Shown here piece after piece: positions 29,541-37,961 of a stretch of DNA of 64,000 bases (the first letter of the stretch is position 1; every line of letters begins with the position of its first letter). The DNA comes from Streptomyces sp. NBC_00273. GTDB lineage: Bacteria; Actinomycetota; Actinomycetes; Streptomycetales; Streptomycetaceae. The notes under the pieces were generated by a model. The model was not told where the DNA came from. It was given only the letters and a program-made list of their open reading frames with translations, and searched no databases. The position numbers were made by a program, and so were the translations under genes. Location of the stretch: NCBI RefSeq assembly GCF_036178145.1, contig NZ_CP108067.1:4526001-4590000 (forward strand). The letters run 5' to 3'.

Positions 29541-30764
29541 ATGCCCCAGCAGAGCCCCCTCGATGTCCCCGAGGGCGACCCGTTCGGGCCGCACAACCTC
29601 CCCTACGGCGTCTTCTCGACCGCCGCGGACGACCGGCGACGGGTCGGCGTGCGCATCGGCGGATTCGTCCTCGACGCGGGGGCGGCCGCGGCCGCGCTCG
29701 GCTCCCCGTTCGCGGGCCTGCTCGGACGGGACTCCCTCAACCCGCTGCTGGGCGCCGGCCACACCGCCTGGCGCGACGTGCGCCGCGCGCTGACCGCCTG
29801 GGTGACCGACCCCGGCCACCGCCCCACCGTCGAGCCGCACCTGGTACCGCTCGACGAGGTCACCCTGCACCTCCCGTACGAGGTCGCCGACTACGTCGAC
29901 TTCTACGCGAGCGAGCACCACGCCACCAACGTCGGGAAGATGTTCCGCCCGGACGGCGACGCCCTGACGCCCAACTGGAAGCACCTGCCCATCGGCTACC
30001 ACGGCCGCTCCGGCACGATCGTGGTCTCCGGCACCGACGTCGTGCGCCCCAGCGGCCAGCGCAAGGCGCCCACCGACCCGGCGCCCGTCTTCGGCCCCTC
30101 CGTCAAGCTCGACATCGAGGCCGAGGTCGGCTTCGTCGTCGGCACCCCCTCCGAGCTGGGCCGCCCGGTGGCGCTGGGCGACTTCGAGGAGCACGTCTTC
30201 GGGCTGTTCCTGCTCAACGACTGGTCGGCGCGCGACATCCAGGCCTGGGAGTACGTGCCGCTCGGCCCGTTCCTCGGCAAGTCCTTCGCCACGTCCGTCT
30301 CCGCCTGGGTCACCCCGCTGGAGGCCCTCGACGCGGCACGCGTCGCCCCGCCCGCCCGGGACTTCCCGCTCCAGCCCTACCTGGACGACGCCGACTTCGA
30401 CCGCCCCGGCGGCTTCGACCTGCGCATCACCGTCTCCATCAACGGGCAGGAAGTGGCGCAGCCGCCCTTCGCCACCATGTACTGGACGGCCGCCCAGCAG
30501 CTCGCCCACATGACCGTCAACGGCGCCTCCCTGCGCACCGGCGACGTCTTCGGCTCCGGCACCGTCAGCGGTCCCGAGGTCGGCCAGCGCGGCTCGCTGC
30601 TGGAGCTCACCTGGAACGGCCGCGACGCCATCGAGCTCACCGACGGCAAGCGCACCTTCCTGGAGGACGGGGACACCGTCACCCTCACCGCCTGGGCCCC
30701 CGGCCCGGACGGCACGCGCGTCGGCCTCGGCGAGGTCACCGGCCGCATCGTGGGCGCCCGCTAG
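29541..30764 (+). CDS. Fumarylacetoacetase
   Basis: 407 residues. It catalyses the last step of tyrosine/phenylalanine degradation through homogentisate: fumarylacetoacetate to fumarate and acetoacetate. The N-terminal SH3-like domain is followed by the catalytic domain: VDFYASEHHATNVGKMFRP with the metal aspartate and catalytic histidine, IEAEVGFVVG with metal glutamates, NDWSARDIQAWEYVPLGPF, and SFATSVSAWVTPLEAL near the C-terminal barrel. Length is standard. No other homogentisate gene is nearby, as is common in Streptomyces. It is ended by a strong hairpin. Confidence 0.95.
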   Translation: MPQQSPLDVPEGDPFGPHNLPYGVFSTAADDRRRVGVRIGGFVLDAGAAAAALGSPFAGLLGRDSLNPLLGAGHTAWRDVRRALTAWVTDPGHRPTVEPHLVPLDEVTLHLPYEVADYVDFYASEHHATNVGKMFRPDGDALTPNWKHLPIGYHGRSGTIVVSGTDVVRPSGQRKAPTDPAPVFGPSVKLDIEAEVGFVVGTPSELGRPVALGDFEEHVFGLFLLNDWSARDIQAWEYVPLGPFLGKSFATSVSAWVTPLEALDAARVAPPARDFPLQPYLDDADFDRPGGFDLRITVSINGQEVAQPPFATMYWTAAQQLAHMTVNGASLRTGDVFGSGTVSGPEVGQRGSLLELTWNGRDAIELTDGKRTFLEDGDTVTLTAWAPGPDGTRVGLGEVTGRIVGAR

Positions 30765-30777
30765 TCCACCCTTCGGT

Positions 30778-30811
30778 CGTCGGGGTGGCGGATCTTTCCG
30801 CCACCCCGACG
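30778..30811 (+). terminator. Terminator hairpin after the fumarylacetoacetase gene
   Basis: A perfect 15-bp stem (30778-30792 with 30797-30811) with a TCTT loop, 14 bases after the stop. It separates this gene from the GntR operon. Confidence 0.88.
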
Positions 30812-30852
30812 AAACCGCAGCTCAGAGCCCTGCGGAAGCGCCGTCAGGTGGC

Positions 30853-30870
30853 GCAACACTGCGGCAACAC
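30853..30870. promoter_or_regulatory. GCAACAC direct repeat before the GntR gene
   Basis: GCAACAC occurs at 30853-30859 and 30864-30870, eleven bases (one helical turn) apart, 34-51 bases before the gntR start. It may be an activator or autoregulatory site. Weak evidence. Confidence 0.3.
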
Positions 30871-30903
30871 CACCGGCGCCGGGCCGCCGGTACGTTCCCT
30901 GCC

Positions 30904-31674
30904 ATGCCAGCCGAACGAACCGCCACGCACACCGTCCCGGTCGCCGCCGCGCGCCGGCGGCGACTGCGCGCGGACCAGGCACGGCAGCTCGCCGACCTCC
31001 TGCGCCACCAGATCCTGGTGGGCGGCTACCCCAACGGGGTCCTCCCCCTGGAGGGAGAGCTCGCCGACTCCTACGGCGCCGGCCGCAACACCGTCCGCCA
31101 GGCCCTCGACCTGCTGCGCGGCGAGCGGCTCGTGGAGCGCCGCCCGGGCGTGGGCACCGTCGTGGTCTGCGAGAAGTACCCGCACGGCCTGGACCGCCTG
31201 CAAGGCCTGGCCGAGACCCTGAACGAGCACGGCCGGGTGACCAACGAGGTCCGCACCGTCGGCCCCGTCCGCGCCCCCGCCCCGGTCGCCGGGCGGCTCG
31301 GCCTGCCCGAGCACGCCGACGTGCTCTACATCGAACGGCTGCGGCGCCTCAACGGGCTGCCGCTCTCCCTCGACCTCACCTACGTCCCGATGGACATCGG
31401 CGCCGGACTGCTCGGCTGCGACCTGGAGAACACCGACGTCTTCCGGCTCCTGGAGCAGCTGACCGGGCAGCCGCTCGGGCACGCCGAGATCACCCTCGAG
31501 GCCGTCAACGCCGACGCGCACTCCGCCGCCGTCCTCCAGGCCCCGCGCGGGGCCGCCGTCCTGATGCTGGAGCGCCTCACCCACCTGGGCGACGGCCGGC
31601 CCGTGGACCTGGAGTTCATCCGCTTCCGCGGCGACCGGATCACCATGAGCGGCCTGCTGCGCCGCTCCCTCTGA
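30904..31674 (+). CDS. GntR-family regulator (HutC/UTRA type)
   Basis: 256 residues. The N-terminal winged helix has LPLEGELADSYGAGRNTVRQ and LLRGERLVERRPGVGTVV. The C-terminal UTRA effector domain (about residues 110-250) has ADVLYIERLRRLNGLPLSLDL and PVDLEFIRFRGDR. Regulators of this class bind a small ligand and usually control the operon they belong to. Here the next genes, 43 bases on, encode a ferredoxin, an ABC importer and a flavoprotein, so its ligand is probably the imported compound or a product of it (inference). Confidence 0.9.
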   Translation: MPAERTATHTVPVAAARRRRLRADQARQLADLLRHQILVGGYPNGVLPLEGELADSYGAGRNTVRQALDLLRGERLVERRPGVGTVVVCEKYPHGLDRLQGLAETLNEHGRVTNEVRTVGPVRAPAPVAGRLGLPEHADVLYIERLRRLNGLPLSLDLTYVPMDIGAGLLGCDLENTDVFRLLEQLTGQPLGHAEITLEAVNADAHSAAVLQAPRGAAVLMLERLTHLGDGRPVDLEFIRFRGDRITMSGLLRRSL

Positions 31675-31717
31675 ACCCCCTCCGACACCGAACGTACCCA
31701 CCTTCCTGGAGACAGCC

Positions 31718-31945
31718 ATGCCCGTGGTGCCCCAGCGCGGCGACGTGCCCGTGACCATCGACGAGTCCCTGTGCATCGACGGCTGCACGCTCTGCGTCGA
31801 CATGTGTCCGCTCGACTCGCTCGCGATCCGCGAGGACAACGGCAAGGCCTACATGCACGTCGACGAGTGCTGGTACTGCGGCCCGTGCGCCGCCCGCTGT
31901 CCCACCGGCGCGGTCACCGTCAACATGCCCTACCTGCTCCGGTGA
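31718..31945 (+). CDS. AprB-like 2x[4Fe-4S] ferredoxin
   Basis: 75 residues. Two cluster motifs, CIDGCTLCVDMCP (with an extra residue in the first spacing) and CWYCGPCAARCP, flank a short strand. The spacing and the CWYC...CPTGAVT end resemble the beta subunit of adenylylsulfate reductase more than bacterial-type ferredoxins. A distant paired flavoprotein (35110-37848) is AprA-like, so this small protein is most likely its electron-transfer subunit. AGGAG-like sequence precedes the ATG. The next gene starts 14 bases later. Confidence 0.88.
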   Translation: MPVVPQRGDVPVTIDESLCIDGCTLCVDMCPLDSLAIREDNGKAYMHVDECWYCGPCAARCPTGAVTVNMPYLLR

Positions 31946-31959
31946 AAGGTCCCCTCACC

Positions 31960-33315
31960 ATGCGTACGACGCGTACGAAGGCACTCGCGCCCGCCGCGCT
32001 CGCCCTGCTCCTCGCCCCACTGGCCACGGCCTGCTCCGGCTCCGCCGGGGCGACCGGCTCCAAGACCGTCACCGTGACCGTCGGCTACCAGTCCAAGACC
32101 ATCAACACCGTCACAGCCGGCACCCTGCTGCGCTCCCTCGGCTACTTCGAGGAAGAGCTCGCCGCGCGCGGCAAGAAGGACGGCATCACCTACGAGGTGG
32201 ACTGGCAGGACTACGCCACCGGCGCCCCCATCACCGCCCAGATGACCGCCGGGAAGATCGACATCGGCTCGATGGGCGACTTCCCGCTCCTCATCAACGC
32301 GGTGCGCGGCAAGGAGCTGAAGCAGCCCACCCACCTCGTCTCCGTGACCGGCTACAACCTGCGCGGCGGCCTCAACACCGTGGTCACCGCACCGGATTCG
32401 AAGCTGGAGTCCCTGGCCGACCTGCGCGGCAAGAAGGTGTCGACGAGCGTCGGCTCGGCGGCCGACGGAACGCTGGTACGGGCGCTGCAGCGCGCCGGGA
32501 TCGACCCGTCGGGCGGCATCGAGAAGCTCAACCAACAGCCCAGCGTGGGCGCTTCGGCACTCCAGGCGGGCAGTGTCGACGCGCTCTCGCAGTTCGTGGC
32601 GTGGCCGGGCCAGCTGGCGTACGAGGGCCGGGCCAAGGCCCTGTACGACGGCGCCGAGTTGAACCTGCCGACCTTCCACGGGGTCACCGTGCGCGAGAAG
32701 TTCGCGAAGGAGCGGGCCGGCGTGCTCGACGACTTCCTGCGGGCGCAGCGCCGGGCCACCGACCACCTGCGCACGGAGCCGGTGGCGGCCGCCGAGTCGG
32801 TGGCGAAGGAGACCGGGCTGCCGGCGGAGGTGGTGTACCTCTACAACGGGGCGAACGGCATCGCGACCTTCGACCCGGCCCTGCGCCCGGAGCTGATCGA
32901 CGCGCTGAAGCAGGACGTGCCGGTGCTCAAGGACGCCAAGCTGGTCGGCGACGTGGACGTGGACGCCTTCGTGGATCCGGAGCCGCTGGCACGGGTGGCG
33001 GCCGGGACCGCGGAGTACCCCGAGGCGGTGGCCGCCCGGCCCGAGCTGTGGCTGAAGGGCCAGGCCCGCACCCGGTCCTTCGACTCCCCGCGCGAGCTGC
33101 TGAAGGCGGCACGAGGCGCGGACGTCCGGGCGGCGTACGTGCCGGACGCGGTGACGGGCACGCTCTGGTTCGCGGACAAGGCGGTGTGGGTCGCCGAAGG
33201 GCCGGAGCTGCGCGCCTTCGTCACACCAGCGGGCGCGAAGGCCTACGTGGCGGCGCACCAGGGGACCGGGGCGCGGATCGTGAGCTTCGCCGAGGCCGGG
33301 ACCCTGGCGTCATGA
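31960..33315 (+). CDS. ABC importer substrate-binding lipoprotein with NosL-like tail
   Basis: 451 residues. A lipoprotein signal with the lipobox LATAC (C25) anchors it outside the membrane. Residues about 35-340 are a periplasmic-binding fold of the nitrate/sulfonate/taurine (NMT1/SsuA) class: VTVGYQSKTINTVTAG, IDIGSMGDFPLLIN and SVGASALQAGSVDALSQF. The last 80 residues (about 371-451), with AAYVPDAVTGTLWFADKAVW and HQGTGARIVSF, resemble a NosL copper-chaperone domain. Ordinary binding proteins end before this. No Cys or Met-His pair is seen there, so metal binding is doubtful. Confidence 0.85.
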   Translation: MRTTRTKALAPAALALLLAPLATACSGSAGATGSKTVTVTVGYQSKTINTVTAGTLLRSLGYFEEELAARGKKDGITYEVDWQDYATGAPITAQMTAGKIDIGSMGDFPLLINAVRGKELKQPTHLVSVTGYNLRGGLNTVVTAPDSKLESLADLRGKKVSTSVGSAADGTLVRALQRAGIDPSGGIEKLNQQPSVGASALQAGSVDALSQFVAWPGQLAYEGRAKALYDGAELNLPTFHGVTVREKFAKERAGVLDDFLRAQRRATDHLRTEPVAAAESVAKETGLPAEVVYLYNGANGIATFDPALRPELIDALKQDVPVLKDAKLVGDVDVDAFVDPEPLARVAAGTAEYPEAVAARPELWLKGQARTRSFDSPRELLKAARGADVRAAYVPDAVTGTLWFADKAVWVAEGPELRAFVTPAGAKAYVAAHQGTGARIVSFAEAGTLAS

Positions 33316-34250
33316 CGGGCGGCCGCTGGCTGCTGCGGGCGGCCTCGCTCGGCGCGGCCCTGCTCGTGTGGCAGGGGCTGACCTCGCTGGACGTGAACGT
33401 GTGGCTGCGCTTCGAGCAGTTCCCGACGGTGGGCGAGGTCGCCGGGGCGTTCGCCGAGCGGGCCGGGACCGGGCCCTTCTGGCAGGACCTGGCCTCCAGC
33501 CTGCGCCGGATCGTGACGGGCTTCTTGCTCGCCGCGGTCGCGGGCGTGGCGGTGGGCACGGCGATCGCCCGGTCGCGGATCGCGGCCGACGTGCTGGGCC
33601 CGCTGCTGGAGGTGCTGCGTCCGGTACCGGCGATCGCGCTGGTACCGGTGGCGATCCTGCTGTTCCCCTCCAACGAGCAGGGGATCGTGTTCATCACCTG
33701 CACGGCCGCCTTCTTCCCGGTGCTGGTCTCCACGCGGCACGCGGTGGGGGCGCTGACCCCGGTGTGGGAGGAGGCGGTCCTGACCATGGGCGGCGGCCGG
33801 GCGCGGATCCTCTTCTCCGTGGTGCTCCCGGGCGCTCTGCCGGGCATCTTCGGGGGCCTGTCGGTCGGGATCGGGGTGGCCTGGATCTGTGTGATCTCGG
33901 CCGAGATGATCTCCGGCGAGTACGGGGTCGGCTACCGGACCTGGCAGGACTACACGGTGATCGACTACCCCGGCGTCTTCGTCGGCATGGTCACCATCGG
34001 CGCGCTGGGCTGGCTGACCTCCACGGCGGTGGAGCGCGCGGGCCGCCGTCTGACGCGGTGGCTGCCGGCGCGCGACTCCTCCGGCCCCGTGCCGGCCTCC
34101 GCCGCCCGCACCCGTACGGAGCGGGGCCCCGGCCGCTCGCCCCGGGACCCGCTCCCGGCCACGGCCCCGGCCACGGCCCGGGCCGGCGCGACCGGCCCGC
34201 GTTCGGAATCGGGGCCCTTCCCCGAGCAGACCCGAGAGGTGACCCCATGA
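33312..34250 (+). CDS. ABC importer permease (nitrate/sulfonate/taurine type)
   Basis: 312 residues, starting in an ATGA overlap with the binding-protein gene. Six hydrophobic segments and the EAA loop VVLPGALPGIFGGLSVGIG place it with SsuC/TauC/NrtB permeases, which form a homodimer in the cytoplasmic membrane. The final roughly 55 residues are a Pro/Ala/Arg-rich hydrophilic tail absent from standard permeases. Substrate not predictable from the permease. It overlaps the ATPase gene by four bases. Confidence 0.92.
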   Translation: MTGGRWLLRAASLGAALLVWQGLTSLDVNVWLRFEQFPTVGEVAGAFAERAGTGPFWQDLASSLRRIVTGFLLAAVAGVAVGTAIARSRIAADVLGPLLEVLRPVPAIALVPVAILLFPSNEQGIVFITCTAAFFPVLVSTRHAVGALTPVWEEAVLTMGGGRARILFSVVLPGALPGIFGGLSVGIGVAWICVISAEMISGEYGVGYRTWQDYTVIDYPGVFVGMVTIGALGWLTSTAVERAGRRLTRWLPARDSSGPVPASAARTRTERGPGRSPRDPLPATAPATARAGATGPRSESGPFPEQTREVTP

Positions 34251-35098
34251 GCCTGACCCAGGCAGACGCCCGAACCGGTCCCGGCGCTGCGGCGCACCCC
34301 GCGCCGCACGGAGCGCGGCTCGCGCTGCGCGGCGTCCGGCTCGGGCACCGCGGGAACGCGGTGCTCGACGGGGTCGATCTGACGGTCGAGCCCGGGGAGG
34401 TGCTCGCCGTCGTGGGCCCGTCCGGCTGCGGCAAGTCCACGCTCCTGCGCACCCTCGCGGGGCTGCTGCCGCCGCTCGACGGCGTGGTGGAACAGGACGG
34501 CGCCCCGGTCCGCGGCCCGGACGCCGACCGTGCGCTGGTCTTCCAGGACGACGCCCTGCTGCCCTGGCGCACGGTCCGGGCCAACGTCGAACTCCCGCTC
34601 GCCATCGGGCGCTCGCGGGGCCCGTCCGAGGAGCAGGGCGCGGAGAAGGGCGCGGTGCCCGACCGGCACGGCCGCTCGCCCGCCTTCGACCTGTCCCGTG
34701 CCGCCCGGCGGGCCCGGCGGCGGACCGCCGGGGAGTGGTTGGAGCGGGTCGGCTTGGACGGGCACGCACACAAGTTCCCGCACCAGCTCTCGGGCGGACA
34801 GCGCCAGCGCGTGCAGCTGGCCCGCGCCCTCGCCGCGCGCCCGCGCGCCGTCCTGATGGACGAACCCTTCGGGGCGCTCGACGCCCAGACCCGCGCCGAG
34901 ATGCAGGACCTCCTCGTGGACGTCCTCGCGGGCACCGGCGCGACCGTCGTCTTCGTCACCCACGACGTGGACGAGGCGCTGTTCCTCGGCGACCGCGTCG
35001 CGCTGCTCGCCGCCGCGCAGGTGGTCCCCGTACCGCGGCCGCGCGACCGCGGGGCCCCGAACGCCGGGCTCCGGCAGCAGATCATCCACTCACTCTGA
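34247..35098 (+). CDS. ABC importer ATP-binding protein (nitrate/sulfonate/taurine type)
   Basis: 283 residues. It has Walker A GPSGCGKST (about 56-64), Q-loop VFQDDALLPW, signature LSGGQRQRV (about 181), Walker B VLMDEPFGALD and the switch histidine in VFVTHDVDEAL. A hydrophilic insertion of about 40 residues (about 121-163, SRGPSEEQG to SRAARRARRR) lies between the Q-loop and the signature, where SsuB/TauB have a short helix. It energises uptake by the permease at 33312. The ATGA overlap shows coupling. Confidence 0.92.
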   Translation: MSLTQADARTGPGAAAHPAPHGARLALRGVRLGHRGNAVLDGVDLTVEPGEVLAVVGPSGCGKSTLLRTLAGLLPPLDGVVEQDGAPVRGPDADRALVFQDDALLPWRTVRANVELPLAIGRSRGPSEEQGAEKGAVPDRHGRSPAFDLSRAARRARRRTAGEWLERVGLDGHAHKFPHQLSGGQRQRVQLARALAARPRAVLMDEPFGALDAQTRAEMQDLLVDVLAGTGATVVFVTHDVDEALFLGDRVALLAAAQVVPVPRPRDRGAPNAGLRQQIIHSL

Positions 35099-35109
35099 AG
35101 GGCCGCACC

Positions 35110-37848
35110 ATGGACATCCCCGCGATCGGCGACGCCGAGGAACTCTCCTGCGACGTCCTCGTCATCGGCGGCGGCACCGCCGGAACGATGGCGGCGCTGA
35201 CCGCCGCCGAGCGGGGCGCGCGGGTCCTGCTCCTGGAGAAGGCGCACGTCCGTCACTCCGGGGCGCTCGCCATGGGCATGGACGGGGTCAACAACGCCGT
35301 CGTCCCCGGCCGCGCCGAGCCCGACGACTACGTCGCCGAGATCACCCGGGCCAACGACGGCGTCGTCGACCAGTCCACGGTCCGCCAGACCGCCACCCGC
35401 GGGTTCGCGATGGTGCAGCGCCTGGAGTCGTACGGCGTGAAGTTCGAGAAGGACGAGCACGGCGAGTACGCGGTGCGCCAGGTCCACCGCTCGGGCTCGT
35501 ACGTGCTGCCCATGCCGGAGGGCAAGGACGTCAAGAAGGTCCTCTACCGGCAGCTGCGGCGCCGCGAGATGCGCGAGCGCATCCGGATCGAGAACCGGGT
35601 GATGCCGGTACGGGTCCTGACCTCGCCCGAGGACGGCCGGGCGATCGGCGCGGCCGCCTTCAACACCCGCACCGGCGCCTTCGTGACCGTGCGCGCCGGA
35701 GCGGTCGTCCTGGCGACCGGCCCGTGCGGCCGGCTCGGACTGCCCGCCTCCGGGTACCTGTACGGCACGTACGAGAACCCGACCAACGCGGGCGACGGCT
35801 ACGCCATGGCCTACCACGCGGGCGCCGCGCTGACCGGGATCGAGTGCTTCCAGATCAACCCGCTGATCAAGGACTACAACGGGCCGGCGTGCGCCTACGT
35901 GGCGAACCCGTTCGGCGGCTACCAGGTCAACCGGCACGGCGAGCGGTTCGTGGACTCCGACTACTGGTCGGGGCAGATGATGGCCGAGTTCGCCGCCGAA
36001 CTCGCCTCGGACCGGGGACCGGTGTACCTCAAGCTCAGCCACCTCCCGGAGGAGTCGGTGGCCTCCCTGGAGTCCATCCTGCACACCACCGAACGGCCGA
36101 CGCGCGGCACCTTCCACACGGGCCGCGGCCACGACTACCGCACCCACGACATCGAGATGCACATCTCGGAGATCGGGCTGTGCGGCGGCCACTCGGCGTC
36201 CGGCGTCCGCGTCGACGACCGCGCGCGCACCACGGTGCCGCGGTTGTACGCGGCCGGGGACCTGGCGTCCGTACCGCACAACTACATGATCGGGGCGTTC
36301 GTCTTCGGTGATCTGGCGGGCGGGGACGCGGCCCGGTACGCCGCGTACGAGGGCACGCTGCCGGCCGACCAGCTGGCGGCGGCCCACGAGCTGATCTACC
36401 GCCCTTTACGCAACCCGGACGGACCGCCGCAGCCGCAGGTGGAGTACAAGCTGCGGCGGTTCGTCAACGACTACGTGGCCCCACCGAAGACGGGTGCGAA
36501 GCTCTCGCTGGCCGTGGCGGCCTTCGACCGGATGACCGGTGAGATCGCGGAGATGGGCGCGAGGACCGCGCACGAGCTGATGCGGTGCGCCGAGGTGTCC
36601 TTCATCCGGGACTGCGCGGAGATGGCGGCCCGTTCCTCGCTGGCCCGTACCGAGTCCCGCTGGGGCCTCTACCACGAGCGCCTCGACCACCCCGAGCGCG
36701 ACGACACGGGCTGGCTGTACCACCTGGACCTGCGCAAATCGGCCTCGGGAGCGATGGAGTTCACCGCCCGGCCGGTGGAGCCGTACCTGGTGCCGGTCGA
36801 CGGGTTCGCCCCGGCCGGCGGCCCCGCACGGCACCTGGGCGAGGTCGACCTCGTCCCGGTGGCCACGGCGGGCCCCCGCGAGGCGGCCCCGGCGGCCCGC
36901 GCGCAGACCGCCCCGACCACGGGCGGCCCGGAAGGCCCGGAAGGCTCGGCCGCAGTACCCGCGCACGGCTCCGCGTCCTCGCCCCGGATCCTGGAACTGC
37001 TCGTCCTCGCCGAGGAGTCACCCGACCTGGACGCCCTCACGCCCTACCTGGCCGACCCGGATCCGGCGGTACGGGCCGCGGCCGTGGCCGCGCTCGGCGA
37101 GACCGTACCGCCCGGCGCCGGGCCCGCGCTGGCCGCGCGCCTCGCCGACGCCGCTCCCGTCGTACGGGCGGCTGCCGCGGCCGCGCTGCGCGAGCTCGTG
37201 GAGGTCCTGCCGGGCGGGCCGGAGCTGGGTGCGGGCCTGCGCGCCGCCCTCGCCGTGCCCGATCCCGCGGTGCGCTCCGCCGCGCTCGAAGCCCTGCGGG
37301 CGCTGCGGCTGGGTGACGTGCAGGCGTACGCCGCCTCGCTGGCCGACGCCGATCCGGAGGTCCGCATCCACGCGGTCCGGGCGCTGGTTTCGGTGGACGC
37401 CGTCCCGGAGCTGGCCGCGGCCGCCGCGGACCCGGCCCGCGAGGTCCGCGTGGCGGTGGCCAAGGGCCTGGCCTCGGTGCACGCCCCGGCTCCGGGCCCG
37501 CTGGACCCGCTGCTGGTGGATGCCGACCCGCTGGTGCGGGGTGCGGCGCTGGGCGCGCTGGCCTCGGTCGGCTGCCCTGACGGGTACGCCCGTACCGCGG
37601 TGGCGGCCCTGGCCGACGCGGCCTGGCAGGTCCGGGCGGGGGCGGCGGCCGGGCTGTCGGCGGCCGCCCCGGAGACGGCGGTACCGGCTCTGGCGAAGGC
37701 CTTGGCCGACGCCAACGCGGATGTCCGCAAGGCCGCGGTCCTCGCTCTGCTGGCGCACCGGGACGCCCCGCAGGCCCGGGCGGCCCTCGCCACGGCGGTC
37801 TCGGACCCGGACGCGGACGTCCGCGCGTACGCGGGGCGTGCGGCCTGA
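35110..37848 (+). CDS. AprA-like FAD-dependent oxidoreductase fused to HEAT repeats
   Basis: 912 residues. Residues 1 to about 585 belong to the fumarate reductase/succinate dehydrogenase flavoprotein superfamily, nearest in pattern to adenylylsulfate reductase alpha: dinucleotide motif VIGGGTAG (19-25), HSGALAMGMDGVNN, VVLATGPCGR, and LYAAGDLASVPHN before NYMIGAFVFGDLAGG. After a Pro/Ala linker, residues about 622-912 are six or more HEAT-like repeats of the type DPDPAVRAAAVAALG. The fusion is odd for this family. With the AprB-like ferredoxin it probably forms a two-subunit reductase or oxidase of the imported compound. Confidence 0.85.
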   Translation: MDIPAIGDAEELSCDVLVIGGGTAGTMAALTAAERGARVLLLEKAHVRHSGALAMGMDGVNNAVVPGRAEPDDYVAEITRANDGVVDQSTVRQTATRGFAMVQRLESYGVKFEKDEHGEYAVRQVHRSGSYVLPMPEGKDVKKVLYRQLRRREMRERIRIENRVMPVRVLTSPEDGRAIGAAAFNTRTGAFVTVRAGAVVLATGPCGRLGLPASGYLYGTYENPTNAGDGYAMAYHAGAALTGIECFQINPLIKDYNGPACAYVANPFGGYQVNRHGERFVDSDYWSGQMMAEFAAELASDRGPVYLKLSHLPEESVASLESILHTTERPTRGTFHTGRGHDYRTHDIEMHISEIGLCGGHSASGVRVDDRARTTVPRLYAAGDLASVPHNYMIGAFVFGDLAGGDAARYAAYEGTLPADQLAAAHELIYRPLRNPDGPPQPQVEYKLRRFVNDYVAPPKTGAKLSLAVAAFDRMTGEIAEMGARTAHELMRCAEVSFIRDCAEMAARSSLARTESRWGLYHERLDHPERDDTGWLYHLDLRKSASGAMEFTARPVEPYLVPVDGFAPAGGPARHLGEVDLVPVATAGPREAAPAARAQTAPTTGGPEGPEGSAAVPAHGSASSPRILELLVLAEESPDLDALTPYLADPDPAVRAAAVAALGETVPPGAGPALAARLADAAPVVRAAAAAALRELVEVLPGGPELGAGLRAALAVPDPAVRSAALEALRALRLGDVQAYAASLADADPEVRIHAVRALVSVDAVPELAAAAADPAREVRVAVAKGLASVHAPAPGPLDPLLVDADPLVRGAALGALASVGCPDGYARTAVAALADAAWQVRAGAAAGLSAAAPETAVPALAKALADANADVRKAAVLALLAHRDAPQARAALATAVSDPDADVRAYAGRAA

Positions 37849-37961
37849 CCCTCACGCAGTGTCAGGCGGTGGTGTCGGCCCCCCGTTCGGGGGTCCGCGG
37901 CGTGCAGGGACCGCGGGGCGCCGGGATGGTGGACGAAAGCCCGTCGACGGCAGGAGTCCCC

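Noticed and set aside
31718..35098. A straightforward sulfonate (ssu) or taurine uptake operon
   Set aside because: The importer fits that class, but no monooxygenase (SsuD/TauD) is present; instead an AprA-like flavoprotein and an AprB-like ferredoxin follow, so the substrate was left unassigned.
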